From: Streptomyces sp. MUM 203J | Lineage (GTDB): Bacteria > Actinomycetota > Actinomycetes > Streptomycetales > Streptomycetaceae | Length of the DNA stretch: 56,823 nucleotides | Reading direction: 5' to 3' | Assembly: GCF_022414595.1 (NCBI RefSeq) | Contig: NZ_JADWYO010000040.1 | Location: forward strand, 1-56,823 | Shown here: positions 24,806 through 33,532 of the stretch, piece by piece | Numbering within the stretch: the stretch's first letter is position 1 | Layout of the letters: every line of letters starts with the position of its first letter | Program-made: the position numbers and the translations under genes | The notes under the pieces: generated by a model | Database searches by the model: none | Seen by the model: the letters and a program-made list of their open reading frames with translations, nothing else | Told to the model about the DNA's origin: nothing

Positions 24806-26020
24806 GTGACCGGCGTCGACGCTCTCGGTGCGCTGCGCGCCCGTCTGCGCTCCCTGCGCCCGGCCGCCTTCGGCGCGGACCCGGCGGCAGAACGGCTGGA
24901 GCGCATCCGCCGCTCACCGAACTTCGCGGACGGGTCGTTCCGCAATCCCGGCGGCGAGCGGCACAGACCCTCGGGCTCGGCCCTGGACTTCGCCAAGGTG
25001 TACTTCCGCAAGGAGGAGCGGATCCGCCGTGCCCCGGCGATCCCGGTCCCGCTCCACCGGACCACGGCCGCCGACCTCGCCCGCCCCCCGGCCTCGGGCC
25101 TGCGGCTCACCTGGATGGGGCACTCCAGCGTCCTCGCCGAGATCGACGGGCGGCGGGTCCTGTTCGATCCGGTGTGGGGCGAGCGCTGTTCGCCGTTCCC
25201 GTTCGCCGGGCCCCGGCGGCTCCACCCGGTGCCGCTGCCCCTGTCCTCCCTCGGCCCGGTGGACGCGGTGGTGATCTCCCACGATCACTACGACCACCTC
25301 GACATGCCCACCATCCAGGCGCTCGCCGGCACCGGCACCCTGTTCGCGGTACCCCTCGGCGTCGGTGCCCACCTGGAGCGCTGGGGCGTCGCCCCCTCCC
25401 GGCTGCGCGAGCTGGACTGGGGAGAGTCGGCGGCCCTCGGCGACCTGCGGCTCACCGCCACTCCCGCGCGCCACTTCTGCGGGCGCGGACTGCGGAACCA
25501 GCAGCACACCCTGTGGGCGTCCTGGGCGGTCACGGGCCCCGAGCACCGGATCTACCACAGCGGCGACACCGGCTACTTCCCCGGCTTCCGGGACATCGGC
25601 ACCGCACACGGCCCGTTCGACGCCACCATGGTCCAGATCGGCGCGTACGCGGACTTCTGGCCGGACATCCACATGACCCCCGCCGAGGGTATGCGTGCCC
25701 ATCTGGACCTCCAGGGCGGACGGGCCGCCGCGGGTGTGATGCTGCCGATCCACTGGGCTACCTTCAACCTGGCGCCGCATCCGTGGGCCGAGCCAGGGGA
25801 GGGCACGGTGGCGGCGGCCGGGGACACGGGGGCGCGGATCGCGCTGCCGCGCCCGGGCGAGCCGTTCGAACCCGCGGCCGGCCCGCTGCCGGGGGACCTC
25901 TGGTGGCGCGGCGCGGCCCGGCGGCCCTCCGGCGGCTGGCCGCAGGGCGTGGGCGGGCAGGACGCCCACGTGCCGGCCGGGAGCGCGGCCGACAGGGAGG
26001 CCGGCGCCCCGACGCCCTGA
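24806..26020 (+). CDS. MBL-fold metallo-hydrolase (NAPE-PLD/UlaG-like)
   Basis: A 404-aa metallo-beta-lactamase fold hydrolase. The zinc motif is SHDHYDHLD (HxHxDH) near residue 157. TWMGHSSVLAEIDGRRVLFDPVW, YHSGDTGYFPGF and LPIHWATF supply the other blocks and are characteristic of the NAPE-PLD-like group. The start is GTG 24806 with TGGAGGT just upstream; ATG 24755 would lie in the promoter region. The C-terminal 40 residues are Gly/Pro-rich and poorly conserved in appearance. Substrate unknown (phosphodiester or lactone). Confidence 0.87.
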   Translation: MTGVDALGALRARLRSLRPAAFGADPAAERLERIRRSPNFADGSFRNPGGERHRPSGSALDFAKVYFRKEERIRRAPAIPVPLHRTTAADLARPPASGLRLTWMGHSSVLAEIDGRRVLFDPVWGERCSPFPFAGPRRLHPVPLPLSSLGPVDAVVISHDHYDHLDMPTIQALAGTGTLFAVPLGVGAHLERWGVAPSRLRELDWGESAALGDLRLTATPARHFCGRGLRNQQHTLWASWAVTGPEHRIYHSGDTGYFPGFRDIGTAHGPFDATMVQIGAYADFWPDIHMTPAEGMRAHLDLQGGRAAAGVMLPIHWATFNLAPHPWAEPGEGTVAAAGDTGARIALPRPGEPFEPAAGPLPGDLWWRGAARRPSGGWPQGVGGQDAHVPAGSAADREAGAPTP

Positions 26021-26209
26021 TTCCGCGCCCACTCGGGCATCGGATTTTCGTACTTCCGTGCGAACCCTCACACCGGGGCGGGACCCCGGCGGGCAACTTC
26101 CCGAACAGCCCGCCGCAGCTGGACGCTTGGCGACTACCGTGTGTGTCCGGTGATCACCCGTATGACACCGCAACGCACCGATCCCGGGATCCACGCACCA
26201 AGGACGTCG

Positions 26210-27928
26210 ATGTCTCAACTTCGCGCACCCGCAGCGCGACCCGACCGCCGTGAGGGCAGCGGCGGGCGGCACGGCCGGCCGGGCGCCGGCCCCCTGCCGG
26301 ACCCCGGCAGGCCGCACCCCGAACGGGCACACCCCGTGACCTCGTCCCCGGAGGCCCGCCTTCGGCCACAGCTGCTGCGGGCCGCCGTGCTCCCGACGGT
26401 CGTGGCCACGCTCGGCGGGGCCGCCGCCGTGCTGTTCACCGTCCGGTCCGCCGACATCGCCCCGTCCCCGCCCCTGTGGATCGCGCTCGCCTGCTCGGCC
26501 GCCATCGTCGTGACCGCCATCGTCGCGGCGGCGCTCGGCGCGGACCGCGCCGCCCGCTCCGTACTCGACCGCTGCCACGCCCTGCGCCGCGCCGCCACCC
26601 GCGACCAGAACGAGCTGCGCACCGCCGTCGACCGGCTCCGCCGGGGCGAACGGCCCTCCGTGCGGCAGACCCTGCCGCCCCCGCCCGGCGGTGACGCCCT
26701 GGACCTGCTGGAGTACGAGGTCGGCCGCACCCACGAGATCGCCGTCGCGGCCGCAGTACAGGCCTCCCGGCTCTCCAGCAGCGTCGGCAACGAACAGAAG
26801 GTCGAGGTCTTCGTCAACCTCGCCCGCCGCCTCCAGTCCCTCGTCCACCGCGAGATCCAGCTGCTCGACGAACTGGAGAACCAGGTCGAGGACCCGGACC
26901 TGCTCAAGGGTCTCTTCCATGTCGACCACCTGGCGACCCGTGTCCGCCGCCACGCCGAGAACCTCGCCGTGCTCGGCGGCGCCGTCTCCCGCCGTCAGTG
27001 GTCCCACCCGGTCACCATGACCGAGGTGCTGCGCTCCGCCATCGCGGAGGTCGAGCAGTACCCGCGCATCAAGCTCGTCCCCCCGGTCGACGGCACGCTG
27101 CGCGGGCACGCTGTGGCCGACGTCATCCACCTGCTGGCCGAACTCGTCGAGAACGCCACGCTGTTCTCCGCCCCGCACACCAGCGTCGTCCTGCGTGCCC
27201 AGTACGTGACGGCGGGCCTCGCCGTCGAGGTGGAGGACCGCGGCCTCGGAATGCCGGCAGGGGAGCAGGAGAAGATGAACGCCCTGCTCACCGACCCCGA
27301 CCAGGTCAACGTCGCCCACCTGCTCCAGGACGGCCGCATCGGGCTGTACGTGGTCGCAGCCCTCGCCCGGCGGCACGGCATCGTCGTACGCCTCCAGTCC
27401 AACATCTACGGGGGCGTGCAGGCCGTCCTGGTCATCCCGCAGGGCCTGCTCGGCCACGACCCCGACAACCCGACCTGGTCCGGACAGCCGCGCCCCGCCG
27501 ACGCCGACCCGTCGACCGACAGCACAGCCCCGGCCCTCGCGGCACCCCTCCCGGAACCGCCGCACACCCCTGCAGGACCCGGCGGCGTACGGCCCTCTGG
27601 GCCCCGGCACGCCGCACCGGCACCCACGCCCACGTCGGCATCCACCCCCGAGCCGCCCCCTGCCACGTCCGCCGCGCGGGACGGGCGCCCCCTGCTGCCC
27701 AAGCGACGCGCACAGGAGCACATCGTCCCGCAGCTGCGCGGCGAACCCGTGCGGCACTCGGAGCACGACGACCACGCCCTGCACGACCCGGGACTCATGG
27801 CGGCGTTCCAGCGCGGCATCGGCCTCGCGGAGTCCATGCCCGCGACCGAGGCCCCACCCGTACCGCCCGTGCCCGGGACCGGCTACCCCCTCGCACCGCA
27901 GCGACACGACGAAGCGCACAAGGAGTAG
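26210..27928 (+). CDS. cvnA: Conservon protein A: membrane sensor-kinase-like ATPase
   Basis: A 572-aa sensor-like protein. Two hydrophobic helices (about 60-80 LRAAVLPTVVATLGGAAAVLF and about 90-110) are followed by a dimer-like helix and a HATPase_c domain with LLAELVENATLFS (N-box), EVEDRGLGMP (G1) and GRIGLYVVAALARRHG (G2). The C-terminal 150 residues are Pro/Ala-rich and probably disordered. ATG 26210 is chosen for CAAGGA six bases upstream; GTG 26336 lacks an RBS. It heads the cvnABCD operon, whose products form a membrane GTPase-linked switch. Confidence 0.9.
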   Translation: MSQLRAPAARPDRREGSGGRHGRPGAGPLPDPGRPHPERAHPVTSSPEARLRPQLLRAAVLPTVVATLGGAAAVLFTVRSADIAPSPPLWIALACSAAIVVTAIVAAALGADRAARSVLDRCHALRRAATRDQNELRTAVDRLRRGERPSVRQTLPPPPGGDALDLLEYEVGRTHEIAVAAAVQASRLSSSVGNEQKVEVFVNLARRLQSLVHREIQLLDELENQVEDPDLLKGLFHVDHLATRVRRHAENLAVLGGAVSRRQWSHPVTMTEVLRSAIAEVEQYPRIKLVPPVDGTLRGHAVADVIHLLAELVENATLFSAPHTSVVLRAQYVTAGLAVEVEDRGLGMPAGEQEKMNALLTDPDQVNVAHLLQDGRIGLYVVAALARRHGIVVRLQSNIYGGVQAVLVIPQGLLGHDPDNPTWSGQPRPADADPSTDSTAPALAAPLPEPPHTPAGPGGVRPSGPRHAAPAPTPTSASTPEPPPATSAARDGRPLLPKRRAQEHIVPQLRGEPVRHSEHDDHALHDPGLMAAFQRGIGLAESMPATEAPPVPPVPGTGYPLAPQRHDEAHKE

Positions 27929-27934
27929 ATGCAC

Positions 27935-28375
27935 ATGACGAGCGATGTGCCGGCCGGCGCCTCCCCGGATCTCGACTGGCTGCTCAGCGGCCTGGTCCAG
28001 CGTGTCCCGTACACCCGCAGCGCGGTGCTGCTGTCCTCGGACGGCCTGGTGAAGTCCGTACACGGCATGGACCCCGACAGCGCCGACCACATGGCCGCTC
28101 TCGCCTCCGGCCTCTACTCGCTCGGCCGCAGCGCGGGCATCAGATTCGGGGACGGCGGCGAGGTCCGCCAGGTCGTCGTCGAACTGGACGCGACCCTGCT
28201 GTTCGTCTCCACCGCCGGATCCGGGACCTGCCTCGCCGTCGTCGCGGGCCGCGAGACGGACGCCGCCGTCCTCGGCTACGAGATGACCATGCTGGTCAAG
28301 AGCGTGCGCCCGTACCTGGTCACCCCGCCCCGGCGCGGCGTGGGCGTGCCGGGCCCGGGCCGAACGGGACGCTGA
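27935..28375 (+). CDS. cvnB: Conservon protein B: Roadblock/LC7 domain protein
   Basis: A 146-aa Roadblock/LC7 protein. LDWLLSGLVQRVPYTRSAVLLSSDGL at the N-terminus and the following alternating strands match the MglB-like fold that binds small GTPases; the partner is probably CvnD encoded two genes on. ATG 27935 is preferred over ATG 27929 for better spacing to AAGGAG. The last about 20 residues are basic and Gly/Pro-rich. Confidence 0.9.
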   Translation: MTSDVPAGASPDLDWLLSGLVQRVPYTRSAVLLSSDGLVKSVHGMDPDSADHMAALASGLYSLGRSAGIRFGDGGEVRQVVVELDATLLFVSTAGSGTCLAVVAGRETDAAVLGYEMTMLVKSVRPYLVTPPRRGVGVPGPGRTGR

Positions 28376-28377
28376 CC

Positions 28378-28749
28378 GTGGCCCACCAGGACGCGCCCTG
28401 GCTCGACGACGCGGCCGGCCGCCTCATCCGCCCGTACACGGTGAGCGGCGGTCGCACCCGGCCCACCACCACACTCGACCTGCTGTCCCAGGTGATGGCC
28501 ACCGGGCGGGTGCCGCCCGACGCCCTCGGGCCCGAGTACACCCTGGCCCTCGGGCTGTGCGGCGGCCCGACGTCCGTGGCCGAGGTCGCGGCCCACCTCA
28601 GGCTTCCCGCGATGGTCACCAAGGTGCTGCTCTCGGACCTCGTGGACTGCGGCGCCCTGACCGCGCGGGAGCCCCGGCACCGCTTCGACGACTCCACCGA
28701 CCGTTCGCTGCTGGAGGCAGTGCTCGATGGCCTACGACGACGGCTCTGA
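28378..28749 (+). CDS. cvnC: Conservon protein C: DUF742 protein
   Basis: A 123-aa DUF742 protein, cytosolic. RLIRPYTVSGGRTRP near the N-terminus and the winged-helix-like TSVAEVAAHLRLPAMVTKVLLSDLVDCGAL segment are diagnostic. GTG 28378 lies two bases after the cvnB stop. Its end overlaps the cvnD start by 23 bases, which implies coupled translation. Confidence 0.9.
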   Translation: MAHQDAPWLDDAAGRLIRPYTVSGGRTRPTTTLDLLSQVMATGRVPPDALGPEYTLALGLCGGPTSVAEVAAHLRLPAMVTKVLLSDLVDCGALTAREPRHRFDDSTDRSLLEAVLDGLRRRL

Positions 28750-29407
28750 ACGCCCGGACCGGCCGCGGGAGGACCCGGCCCGCGCGGCCCGGCTCCGCGA
28801 CGGCCGGGCCCACGAGGCCGGGGACGTCTTCCCCACGGCCCTCAAGATCCTCGTCGCGGGCGGCTTCGGTGTGGGCAAGACGACGTTCGTGGGCGCGGTC
28901 AGCGAGATCGAGCCGCTCAGCACCGAGGAACTGCTCACCCAGGTGAGCGCGGGCACCGACAGCCTGGACGGTGTGGAGAACAAGAGGACCACCACCGTGG
29001 CCATGGACTTCGGCCGGATCAGCCTCGACCGGCGCCACGTCCTGTACCTGTTCGGCACGCCGGGGCAGGAGCGCTTCTGGTTCCTGTGGGACGAGCTGTC
29101 CGAGGGCGCGCTCGGCGCCGTCGTGCTCGCCGACACCCGCCGCCTCCAGGACTCCTTCTCCGCCGTGGACTTCCTCGAACGGCGCGGCATCCAGTTCGTC
29201 GTCGCCGTCAACGAGTTCGACGGCTCGTACCGCTACGACCCCGAGGAGGTACGGGCCGCGATCGGCCTCCCGCGGGAGGTGCCGGTCGTGCTGTGCGACG
29301 CCCGGCTCGCCAGCTCGGGCACCGAGACCCTGGTCACCCTGGTCCAGCACCTGCTGGCCACCGACCCGGCTCCGTCCGCGGAGCCGAACCATGGAGCACC
29401 GCGATGA
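28727..29407 (+). CDS. cvnD: Conservon protein D: MglA-like small GTPase
   Basis: A 226-aa Ras/Rap-like GTPase. Walker A/P-loop is GGFGVGKTTFVG near residue 45. The switch-II region carries FGTPGQERFWFLWDEL. NEFD replaces NKxD in the base-recognition loop, as is usual for this group. A variable 35-residue polar N-terminus precedes the fold. It is expected to cycle under CvnA/CvnB control at the membrane. The stop overlaps the next start as ATGA. Confidence 0.92.
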   Translation: MAYDDGSERPDRPREDPARAARLRDGRAHEAGDVFPTALKILVAGGFGVGKTTFVGAVSEIEPLSTEELLTQVSAGTDSLDGVENKRTTTVAMDFGRISLDRRHVLYLFGTPGQERFWFLWDELSEGALGAVVLADTRRLQDSFSAVDFLERRGIQFVVAVNEFDGSYRYDPEEVRAAIGLPREVPVVLCDARLASSGTETLVTLVQHLLATDPAPSAEPNHGAPR

Positions 29408-30033
29408 CGTACCACCCGACCGGGCACCTGCTGCTCACCCCCGTCGACCACGAGGCGCCGCACCGCGTGGAACGGCTGCGCCGACTGGGGCTGGGCGAAC
29501 ACCCGGACCCCGCGCTCGACGCCTTCGCCCGCAGACTCGCGGAGACGACCCGGGCGCCCTACGCGATGGTCAACTTCATCGACGAGCAGCGGCAGTTCTT
29601 CGCCGGCCTGCACACCCCGACGGGCACCCACTCCACCACCCACACGCCCTCGGGACCCGTCGGCCGCCACATGGCCCGCGACCACGGCTACTGCCCGCAT
29701 GTGGTCGTCCGCCGCAAGGCGCTGGTCCTGGAGGACGTCTGCGACTTCCCCCGGTTCGCCGGAAACCCGGTCGTCGACGAGATCGGCATCCGTTCCTACC
29801 TGGGCGCACCGCTGCTCGAAGGTACGGGGGCCGCCCTCGGCACCGTCTGCGTCGTCGACACCGAGCCGCGCCCCTGGGGCAGGGCCGGGCTGGAGACGAT
29901 CAAGTCCCTGGCGGCGGAGCTGGTGGAGCAGATCCTCCGCCGCGAGTGGCCGACGCAGGACGGCGCAGGCCCCGGCCCGGGGGCGCACGGCGCGTACCGG
30001 ACGTACGGGGCGCAGGAAGCGCACGGGGCGTGA
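29404..30033 (+). CDS. GAF-domain protein in fifth conservon position
   Basis: A 209-aa protein with one GAF domain (about residues 25-185): RAPYAMVNFIDEQRQFFAGL, CPHVVVRRKALVLEDV and YLGAPLL...GTVCVVDTEPR. GAF domains bind small ligands or haem and in actinobacteria often sense redox. The C-terminal 25 residues are low-complexity. ATG 29404 overlaps cvnD (ATGA), so it is coupled to the conservon. In several conservons a cytochrome P450 holds this fifth place; none is present here. Confidence 0.88.
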   Translation: MTYHPTGHLLLTPVDHEAPHRVERLRRLGLGEHPDPALDAFARRLAETTRAPYAMVNFIDEQRQFFAGLHTPTGTHSTTHTPSGPVGRHMARDHGYCPHVVVRRKALVLEDVCDFPRFAGNPVVDEIGIRSYLGAPLLEGTGAALGTVCVVDTEPRPWGRAGLETIKSLAAELVEQILRREWPTQDGAGPGPGAHGAYRTYGAQEAHGA

Positions 30034-30095
30034 ACCCCGGCGATCCGGCGGCGTCCCCAGGCGGATCCCGGGCCCGGCGGCGTACGGTCGGAGAC

Positions 30096-30428
30096 ATGGC
30101 GACGGCTGACGATGCACGCAGAGTGGCGCTCTCGTTTCCCGGGGCGGTGGAAGGGGCGTCCTGGGGCATGCCCACCTTCCGCGCCGGGCCCAAGGGCCGG
30201 ATCTTCGCCGCCCTGGAGGGCGACGACCAGGTCATGGGCGTGAAGTGCCCCCGGGAGGAGCGCGACGAGCTGATCGCCGCCGAGCCGCACAAGTTCTTCC
30301 TCCGCGAGAACCACGACGAGGCCTATGCCTGGCTGAGGGTCCGGCTGGCCGCGCTGGACGACGAGGACGAGCTGCGTGCCATCCTCACCGACTCCTGGCG
30401 CCTGGCCACCCGCAAGCCGGGTCCCTGA
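30096..30428 (+). CDS. MmcQ/YjbR family protein
   Basis: A 110-aa small protein of the MmcQ/YjbR family. The start ALSFPGAVEGASWGMPTFR, the KGRIFAALEG strand and the final ILTDSWRLATRK helix fit the family pattern of a DNA-binding-like double-wing fold. ATG 30096 is chosen because the fold begins there. It is an independent small gene between the conservon and tRNA-Pro. Molecular role unknown. Confidence 0.85.
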   Translation: MATADDARRVALSFPGAVEGASWGMPTFRAGPKGRIFAALEGDDQVMGVKCPREERDELIAAEPHKFFLRENHDEAYAWLRVRLAALDDEDELRAILTDSWRLATRKPGP

Positions 30429-30535
30429 TGCCGGGACCAGGCACCTCGCCGTGAAGCGGTTCGTGATCACCACCCGGAGTGCGGTATTGTTCTCGTGCAC
30501 GCCGGGCCGGGGGAAACCCCAGGTCAGACGGGCAA

Positions 30536-30609
<74 letters not shown>

Positions 30610-30689
30610 CTTTTCGAAGTCGCAGGTCAGAGGTCGTTTCAGAGCAATCTGAAACGGCCCCTTGGTCGTTCTTGGGGACTGACTCCCCT

Positions 30690-31085
30690 TGACCGGTCTA
30701 CGGGCGACCACGATCGGGCTCGGCAGGGACCGGGGAGCGCGCAGCACGCTGAGGTGTGCCGAGAGGGCCGTACAGGCGGCGGTGATCTTGTGCACGTCGG
30801 GGTGCAGATACCGCTGGGTGGTGGTGAGCGATCCATGGCCTGGCGATCTTGCGCAGGACGTGCACCTGGATCCCGGCGTCGGCGAACCAGGTGAGCCCCG
30901 TGTGGCGGAGGTCGCGGCGGCGCAGATGTTCGTAGCCGAGTTTCGTGATGACGTCCCCCCGGTGGGTGGCGTCACGCAGGACGGCGGTGGACATTCGACC
31001 GCCTCGGGTGCCGGTGAACATGCGCGCGTCGGGATCGGGCCCTGCGCCCAGGATGCGCTGCGCGACGAGCGGGCGGATCGACTCG
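30690..31085 (-). pseudogene. Tyrosine recombinase (integrase) C-terminal remnant, frameshifted
   Basis: Read on the minus strand, 31085 down to 30842 encodes the catalytic half of a phage-type integrase (ITKLGYEHLRRRDLRHTGLTWFADAG ... VHVLRKIA). The frame then breaks, and the next frame continues with GHGSLTTTQRYLHPDVH, which holds the catalytic His and Tyr. Removing one base at about 30841 (an extra T on the plus strand) restores the reading. The usual His of HDLRH is Arg here. The N-terminal half is missing: at about 31085-31100 the sequence changes to a multicopper-oxidase fragment on the other strand. The gene is dead. Confidence 0.85.
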
Positions 31086-31095
31086 ACGTCCGTAC

Positions 31096-31366
31096 GACCC
31101 CGCACAGCGCTACCCCGGTCCGTTCCGGTGAGCGCGTCCGGCTGTCCTTCGTGAACAGCACGACGATGTGGCACCTCATGCACCTGCACGGCCACACCTA
31201 CGCGCTCGCCGACGGCGGCGCGCGGAAGGACACCTCGATCGTGCTGCCGGGCAAGAAGCTCGACGTCGACTTAGACACCGACAACCCTGGGCTGTGGATG
31301 ATCCACTGCCACAACGTCTACCACGCCGGATCCGGCATGATGACGGTCCTCGGCTACCTCAAGTAG
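31096..31366 (+). pseudogene. Multicopper oxidase, 3' fragment
   Basis: Only the last about 90 residues of a multicopper oxidase remain. VRSGERVRLSFVN, MHLHGHTYAL (type 2/3 copper His) and IHCHNVYHAGSGMM (the terminal HCH...GMM motif with type 1/3 ligands) end at TAG 31366. The first two cupredoxin domains are gone. The surrounding frame is open back to 30689, but its N-terminal part is antisense integrase, so a chimeric product is unlikely to be real. A TTA leucine codon is present (about 31271). Nearby His/Met-rich genes suggest a former copper-handling locus. Confidence 0.82.
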
Positions 31367-31398
31367 GACGACGACCCGGCCCGGGCCACCTGGTGCCG

Positions 31399-31794
31399 TC
31401 ACGTCCGGCTGGCGCAGAGACGGGTCAGTTCAGGAGGGGAGGGCGGTTCGAGAGGCGGCGGCACACCGGAGCGTGGTGGTCCCGGCTGCATGAACGCGGG
31501 TGCTGGCCGGTCGAAGCCGTTGGTGCACGAGGTCTGCTCACCGCCGAACGGCGAGACGGAGGGCTGCGCGCAGTCGGTCACGCTCGACATCGGACAGGGC
31601 TGCTGAAGTCTGTGGGCATCGGACATGGTCGGACTCGTGCCGGTCCCGGCTGAGTGCATCCCGCCGGGCGTGTTCCCCATGCCTGTGGGATGCATCGGAC
31701 CGGGCATCTCCGACATGGCTGTGCTTGGCATCGCCATGGCCGGACGGGCCGGCCCGGTCAGGCACAGCGTGACGACACACGCCATAAGCTGCAC
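31399..31794 (-). CDS. Met-rich secreted protein (DUF6153-like)
   Basis: A 131-aa small exported protein. The N-terminus (LMACVVTLCLTGPARPAMA) looks like a signal peptide. It is followed by a Met/His/Gly-rich stretch with MSEMPGPMHPTGMGN and GGMHSAG and by a CPMSSVTDCAQP motif typical of small Streptomyces proteins I recall as DUF6153. Met-rich segments of this kind often bind copper(I). GTG 31794 has an in-frame stop 11 codons upstream; no clear RBS is seen and ATG 31785 is an alternative. It may be intact or decaying. Confidence 0.55.
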   Translation of the reverse strand: MQLMACVVTLCLTGPARPAMAMPSTAMSEMPGPMHPTGMGNTPGGMHSAGTGTSPTMSDAHRLQQPCPMSSVTDCAQPSVSPFGGEQTSCTNGFDRPAPAFMQPGPPRSGVPPPLEPPSPPELTRLCASRT

Positions 31795-32038
31795 AGACGA
31801 CAGCCTGAGGCGAGGGCGCGGCGGGGGTCACGAGCGGCGTCGTAGCGGCACCGGATGACCCTCTGAGTATCCGCACACGGCGGCGGCGCCGTCATGAGGT
31901 GACGCCACCGCTGCACGTCGCGCCCGGCTTCGGAGTCTGCGGCCCCTGGACGTAGCGGCCGAGGGCGCCGCCGACCCGCGCGTCGGCGGCGCTGCTCACA
32001 CCCACCTGGTGACCCCAGGCCGTGAGGACGATCGGTGC

Positions 32039-32258
32039 GGACTGCTCCATCGAATGCAAGGAAGATCATCGTGACCGGGTAGCAGCGCACGTGGAACCGG
32101 GACACCGGGTGCTCCCGCGGTTCGAGCCCACCGCTGAACGCCCCTTTGTGCAGCGACTCCCGGACTGCGCGGACGGCGGTCCCGACGCCACGGAGCAGGA
32201 AGGCCCCCGCCACCGTGACCGCGAACATCCGCGTGAGCGGGGCACGGCAGGTAGGCAT
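32039..32258 (-). pseudogene. nuoA-like fragment (NADH-quinone oxidoreductase subunit A)
   Basis: Minus-strand frame from 32258 encodes FAVTVAGAFLL ... GGLEPREHPVSRFHVRCYPVTMIFLAFD. The EPREHxVSRFHVR...FLxFD block is diagnostic of NuoA. After FLAFD the frame runs into unrelated sequence instead of the second and third membrane helices. A different 52-codon frame (32050-31892) continues across the junction and is not recognised. The gene is therefore broken at its 3' side. Confidence 0.65.
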
Positions 32259-32280
32259 CGGCCGTGCCCCGCTGCTGTGC

Positions 32281-33507
32281 CTACGTGCTCGGCAGGACCC
32301 TCGTCACGAGTCCGGCGGGGGGTTTCGGGCCGAACGAGGTGGACTTGCGGGGCAGAAGGACGTCCTTCTCGGCGAGCTCTCGTATCGCGTCCTCGGTCGG
32401 AGCAGGCAGGAGCACGGCGGTGCCTGTGCCCTGGGAGGTCACGGCTGCGACGGCCCGGTCGGCGTGGTGCATGTGAACGACCGTGCCGGGCAGGTCGGGT
32501 ATGGACCAGCAGCTCGCGATGAGGAGACGGTCCGTGACGGCTGCGGGCTGCCCGCGCCATTCAGTCGGCAGTCCGGCCAGCGCTTCGGACAGGGCCGATG
32601 CCTGCGGTTCCGCCACGCTCCAGGCGCGGCCTTCTCCGACGAGCACTAGCTCGTCCGGCCGGGGGAGCCGAGGCCCGTCCGGAAGCGGCTGGACGCGCGC
32701 GACGCCCGATGCCGCTCGCGCCGCCTTCTCCGCGTCCAGACCCGGCAGGACCCGGTGGATGGCTCTCAGTCGCAGTGGGGTGGACGCCGAGTCGACGAGC
32801 AGAGCCAGGCTGCGCTGCCAGAGGAGGCCGTCCCGCCACCGGGCGAGTCGGCGGGCGGCTGCGAGGCGGTGGTGGCCGTCGGCGAGGAGCGGGACCCGGC
32901 CTGCGCCGAGGTCGGCGGTGAGGAGGGTCTGGTCCGCGCGGTCGGTGCACTGCCAGAGATAGTGCGTGACGGGCCCCAGACGGGCGCTGGCGATGCGGGG
33001 GTGCTCGGCGACCCACTCCGCGAGACTGCGGCCCGTGCCCTCGGTGGAATGGTGGGTGAGCAGCAGCGGTTCCAACTGGGCCCGCAGACCGGACATGTGG
33101 GCGGTCCGCTGCCGCACGACATGCTCCTGCACGTCTTCGTGGGGGATGACGGGGCCGGCGTGTGGGCCGGCCACGGTGAGCTCGCCGATCAGGCCGCGTT
33201 GGAGGAGCCGCGGGCCGACACGTTGCTCGTAGACATACAGCGAGGGTGTCGGGTCGCGGCGCAGGACGCCGCGCTCGAGCCACCGTTCCAGCTGGCCGGC
33301 GGCGTTCTGTGGATCGGACGTGTAGAGCAGCCGGGCTATGTGGTGGGGCCGGGCGCACTGTGCACGGGCGTGGGCGGGACTCATGTCGTCGTACGGGGGG
33401 CTGAGCACGGCGGACAGCTGGCCGGCCTGCGCCGAGTCGTATCGGACGGCGCGGAACGGAAGGAGCCGCACAGTGGTGCGTGCCTTCCACGACGGGATGG
33501 TCGTCAA
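32281..33507 (-). CDS. DUF1015 (SerK-like) family protein
   Basis: A 408-aa protein of the DUF1015 family. VRLLPFRAVRYD and VLSPPYDDMSP open the fold. The hallmark LLADGHHRLAAARRLA near residue 207 resembles the DGHHR nucleotide-binding site of ParB/SerK-fold kinases. From memory, some DUF1015 proteins have been shown to phosphorylate free L-serine; this is not proven for this branch. The start is TTG 33507 with GGGAGTGAACC upstream. It lies downstream of the MFS and PLP-enzyme genes on the same strand, separated from them by a strong hairpin. Intact and full length. Confidence 0.85.
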   Translation of the reverse strand: MTTIPSWKARTTVRLLPFRAVRYDSAQAGQLSAVLSPPYDDMSPAHARAQCARPHHIARLLYTSDPQNAAGQLERWLERGVLRRDPTPSLYVYEQRVGPRLLQRGLIGELTVAGPHAGPVIPHEDVQEHVVRQRTAHMSGLRAQLEPLLLTHHSTEGTGRSLAEWVAEHPRIASARLGPVTHYLWQCTDRADQTLLTADLGAGRVPLLADGHHRLAAARRLARWRDGLLWQRSLALLVDSASTPLRLRAIHRVLPGLDAEKAARAASGVARVQPLPDGPRLPRPDELVLVGEGRAWSVAEPQASALSEALAGLPTEWRGQPAAVTDRLLIASCWSIPDLPGTVVHMHHADRAVAAVTSQGTGTAVLLPAPTEDAIRELAEKDVLLPRKSTSFGPKPPAGLVTRVLPST

Positions 33508-33532
33508 GGTTCACTCCCGAATGTGGGCGCGG

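Noticed and set aside
24914..28090. Minus-strand open frame of 1058 codons opposite the metallo-hydrolase and cvnA
   Set aside because: No domain is visible; both opposite genes have intact motifs and ribosome-binding sites.
30689..31366. A single chimeric protein of 225 residues
   Set aside because: Its first half is antisense integrase. Only the multicopper-oxidase tail is meaningful, so it is listed as a pseudogene fragment.
31892..32050. 52-codon minus-strand frame across the nuoA break
   Set aside because: It starts within the broken nuoA-like region and matches no family I recognise, so it is mentioned in a finding but not called as a gene.
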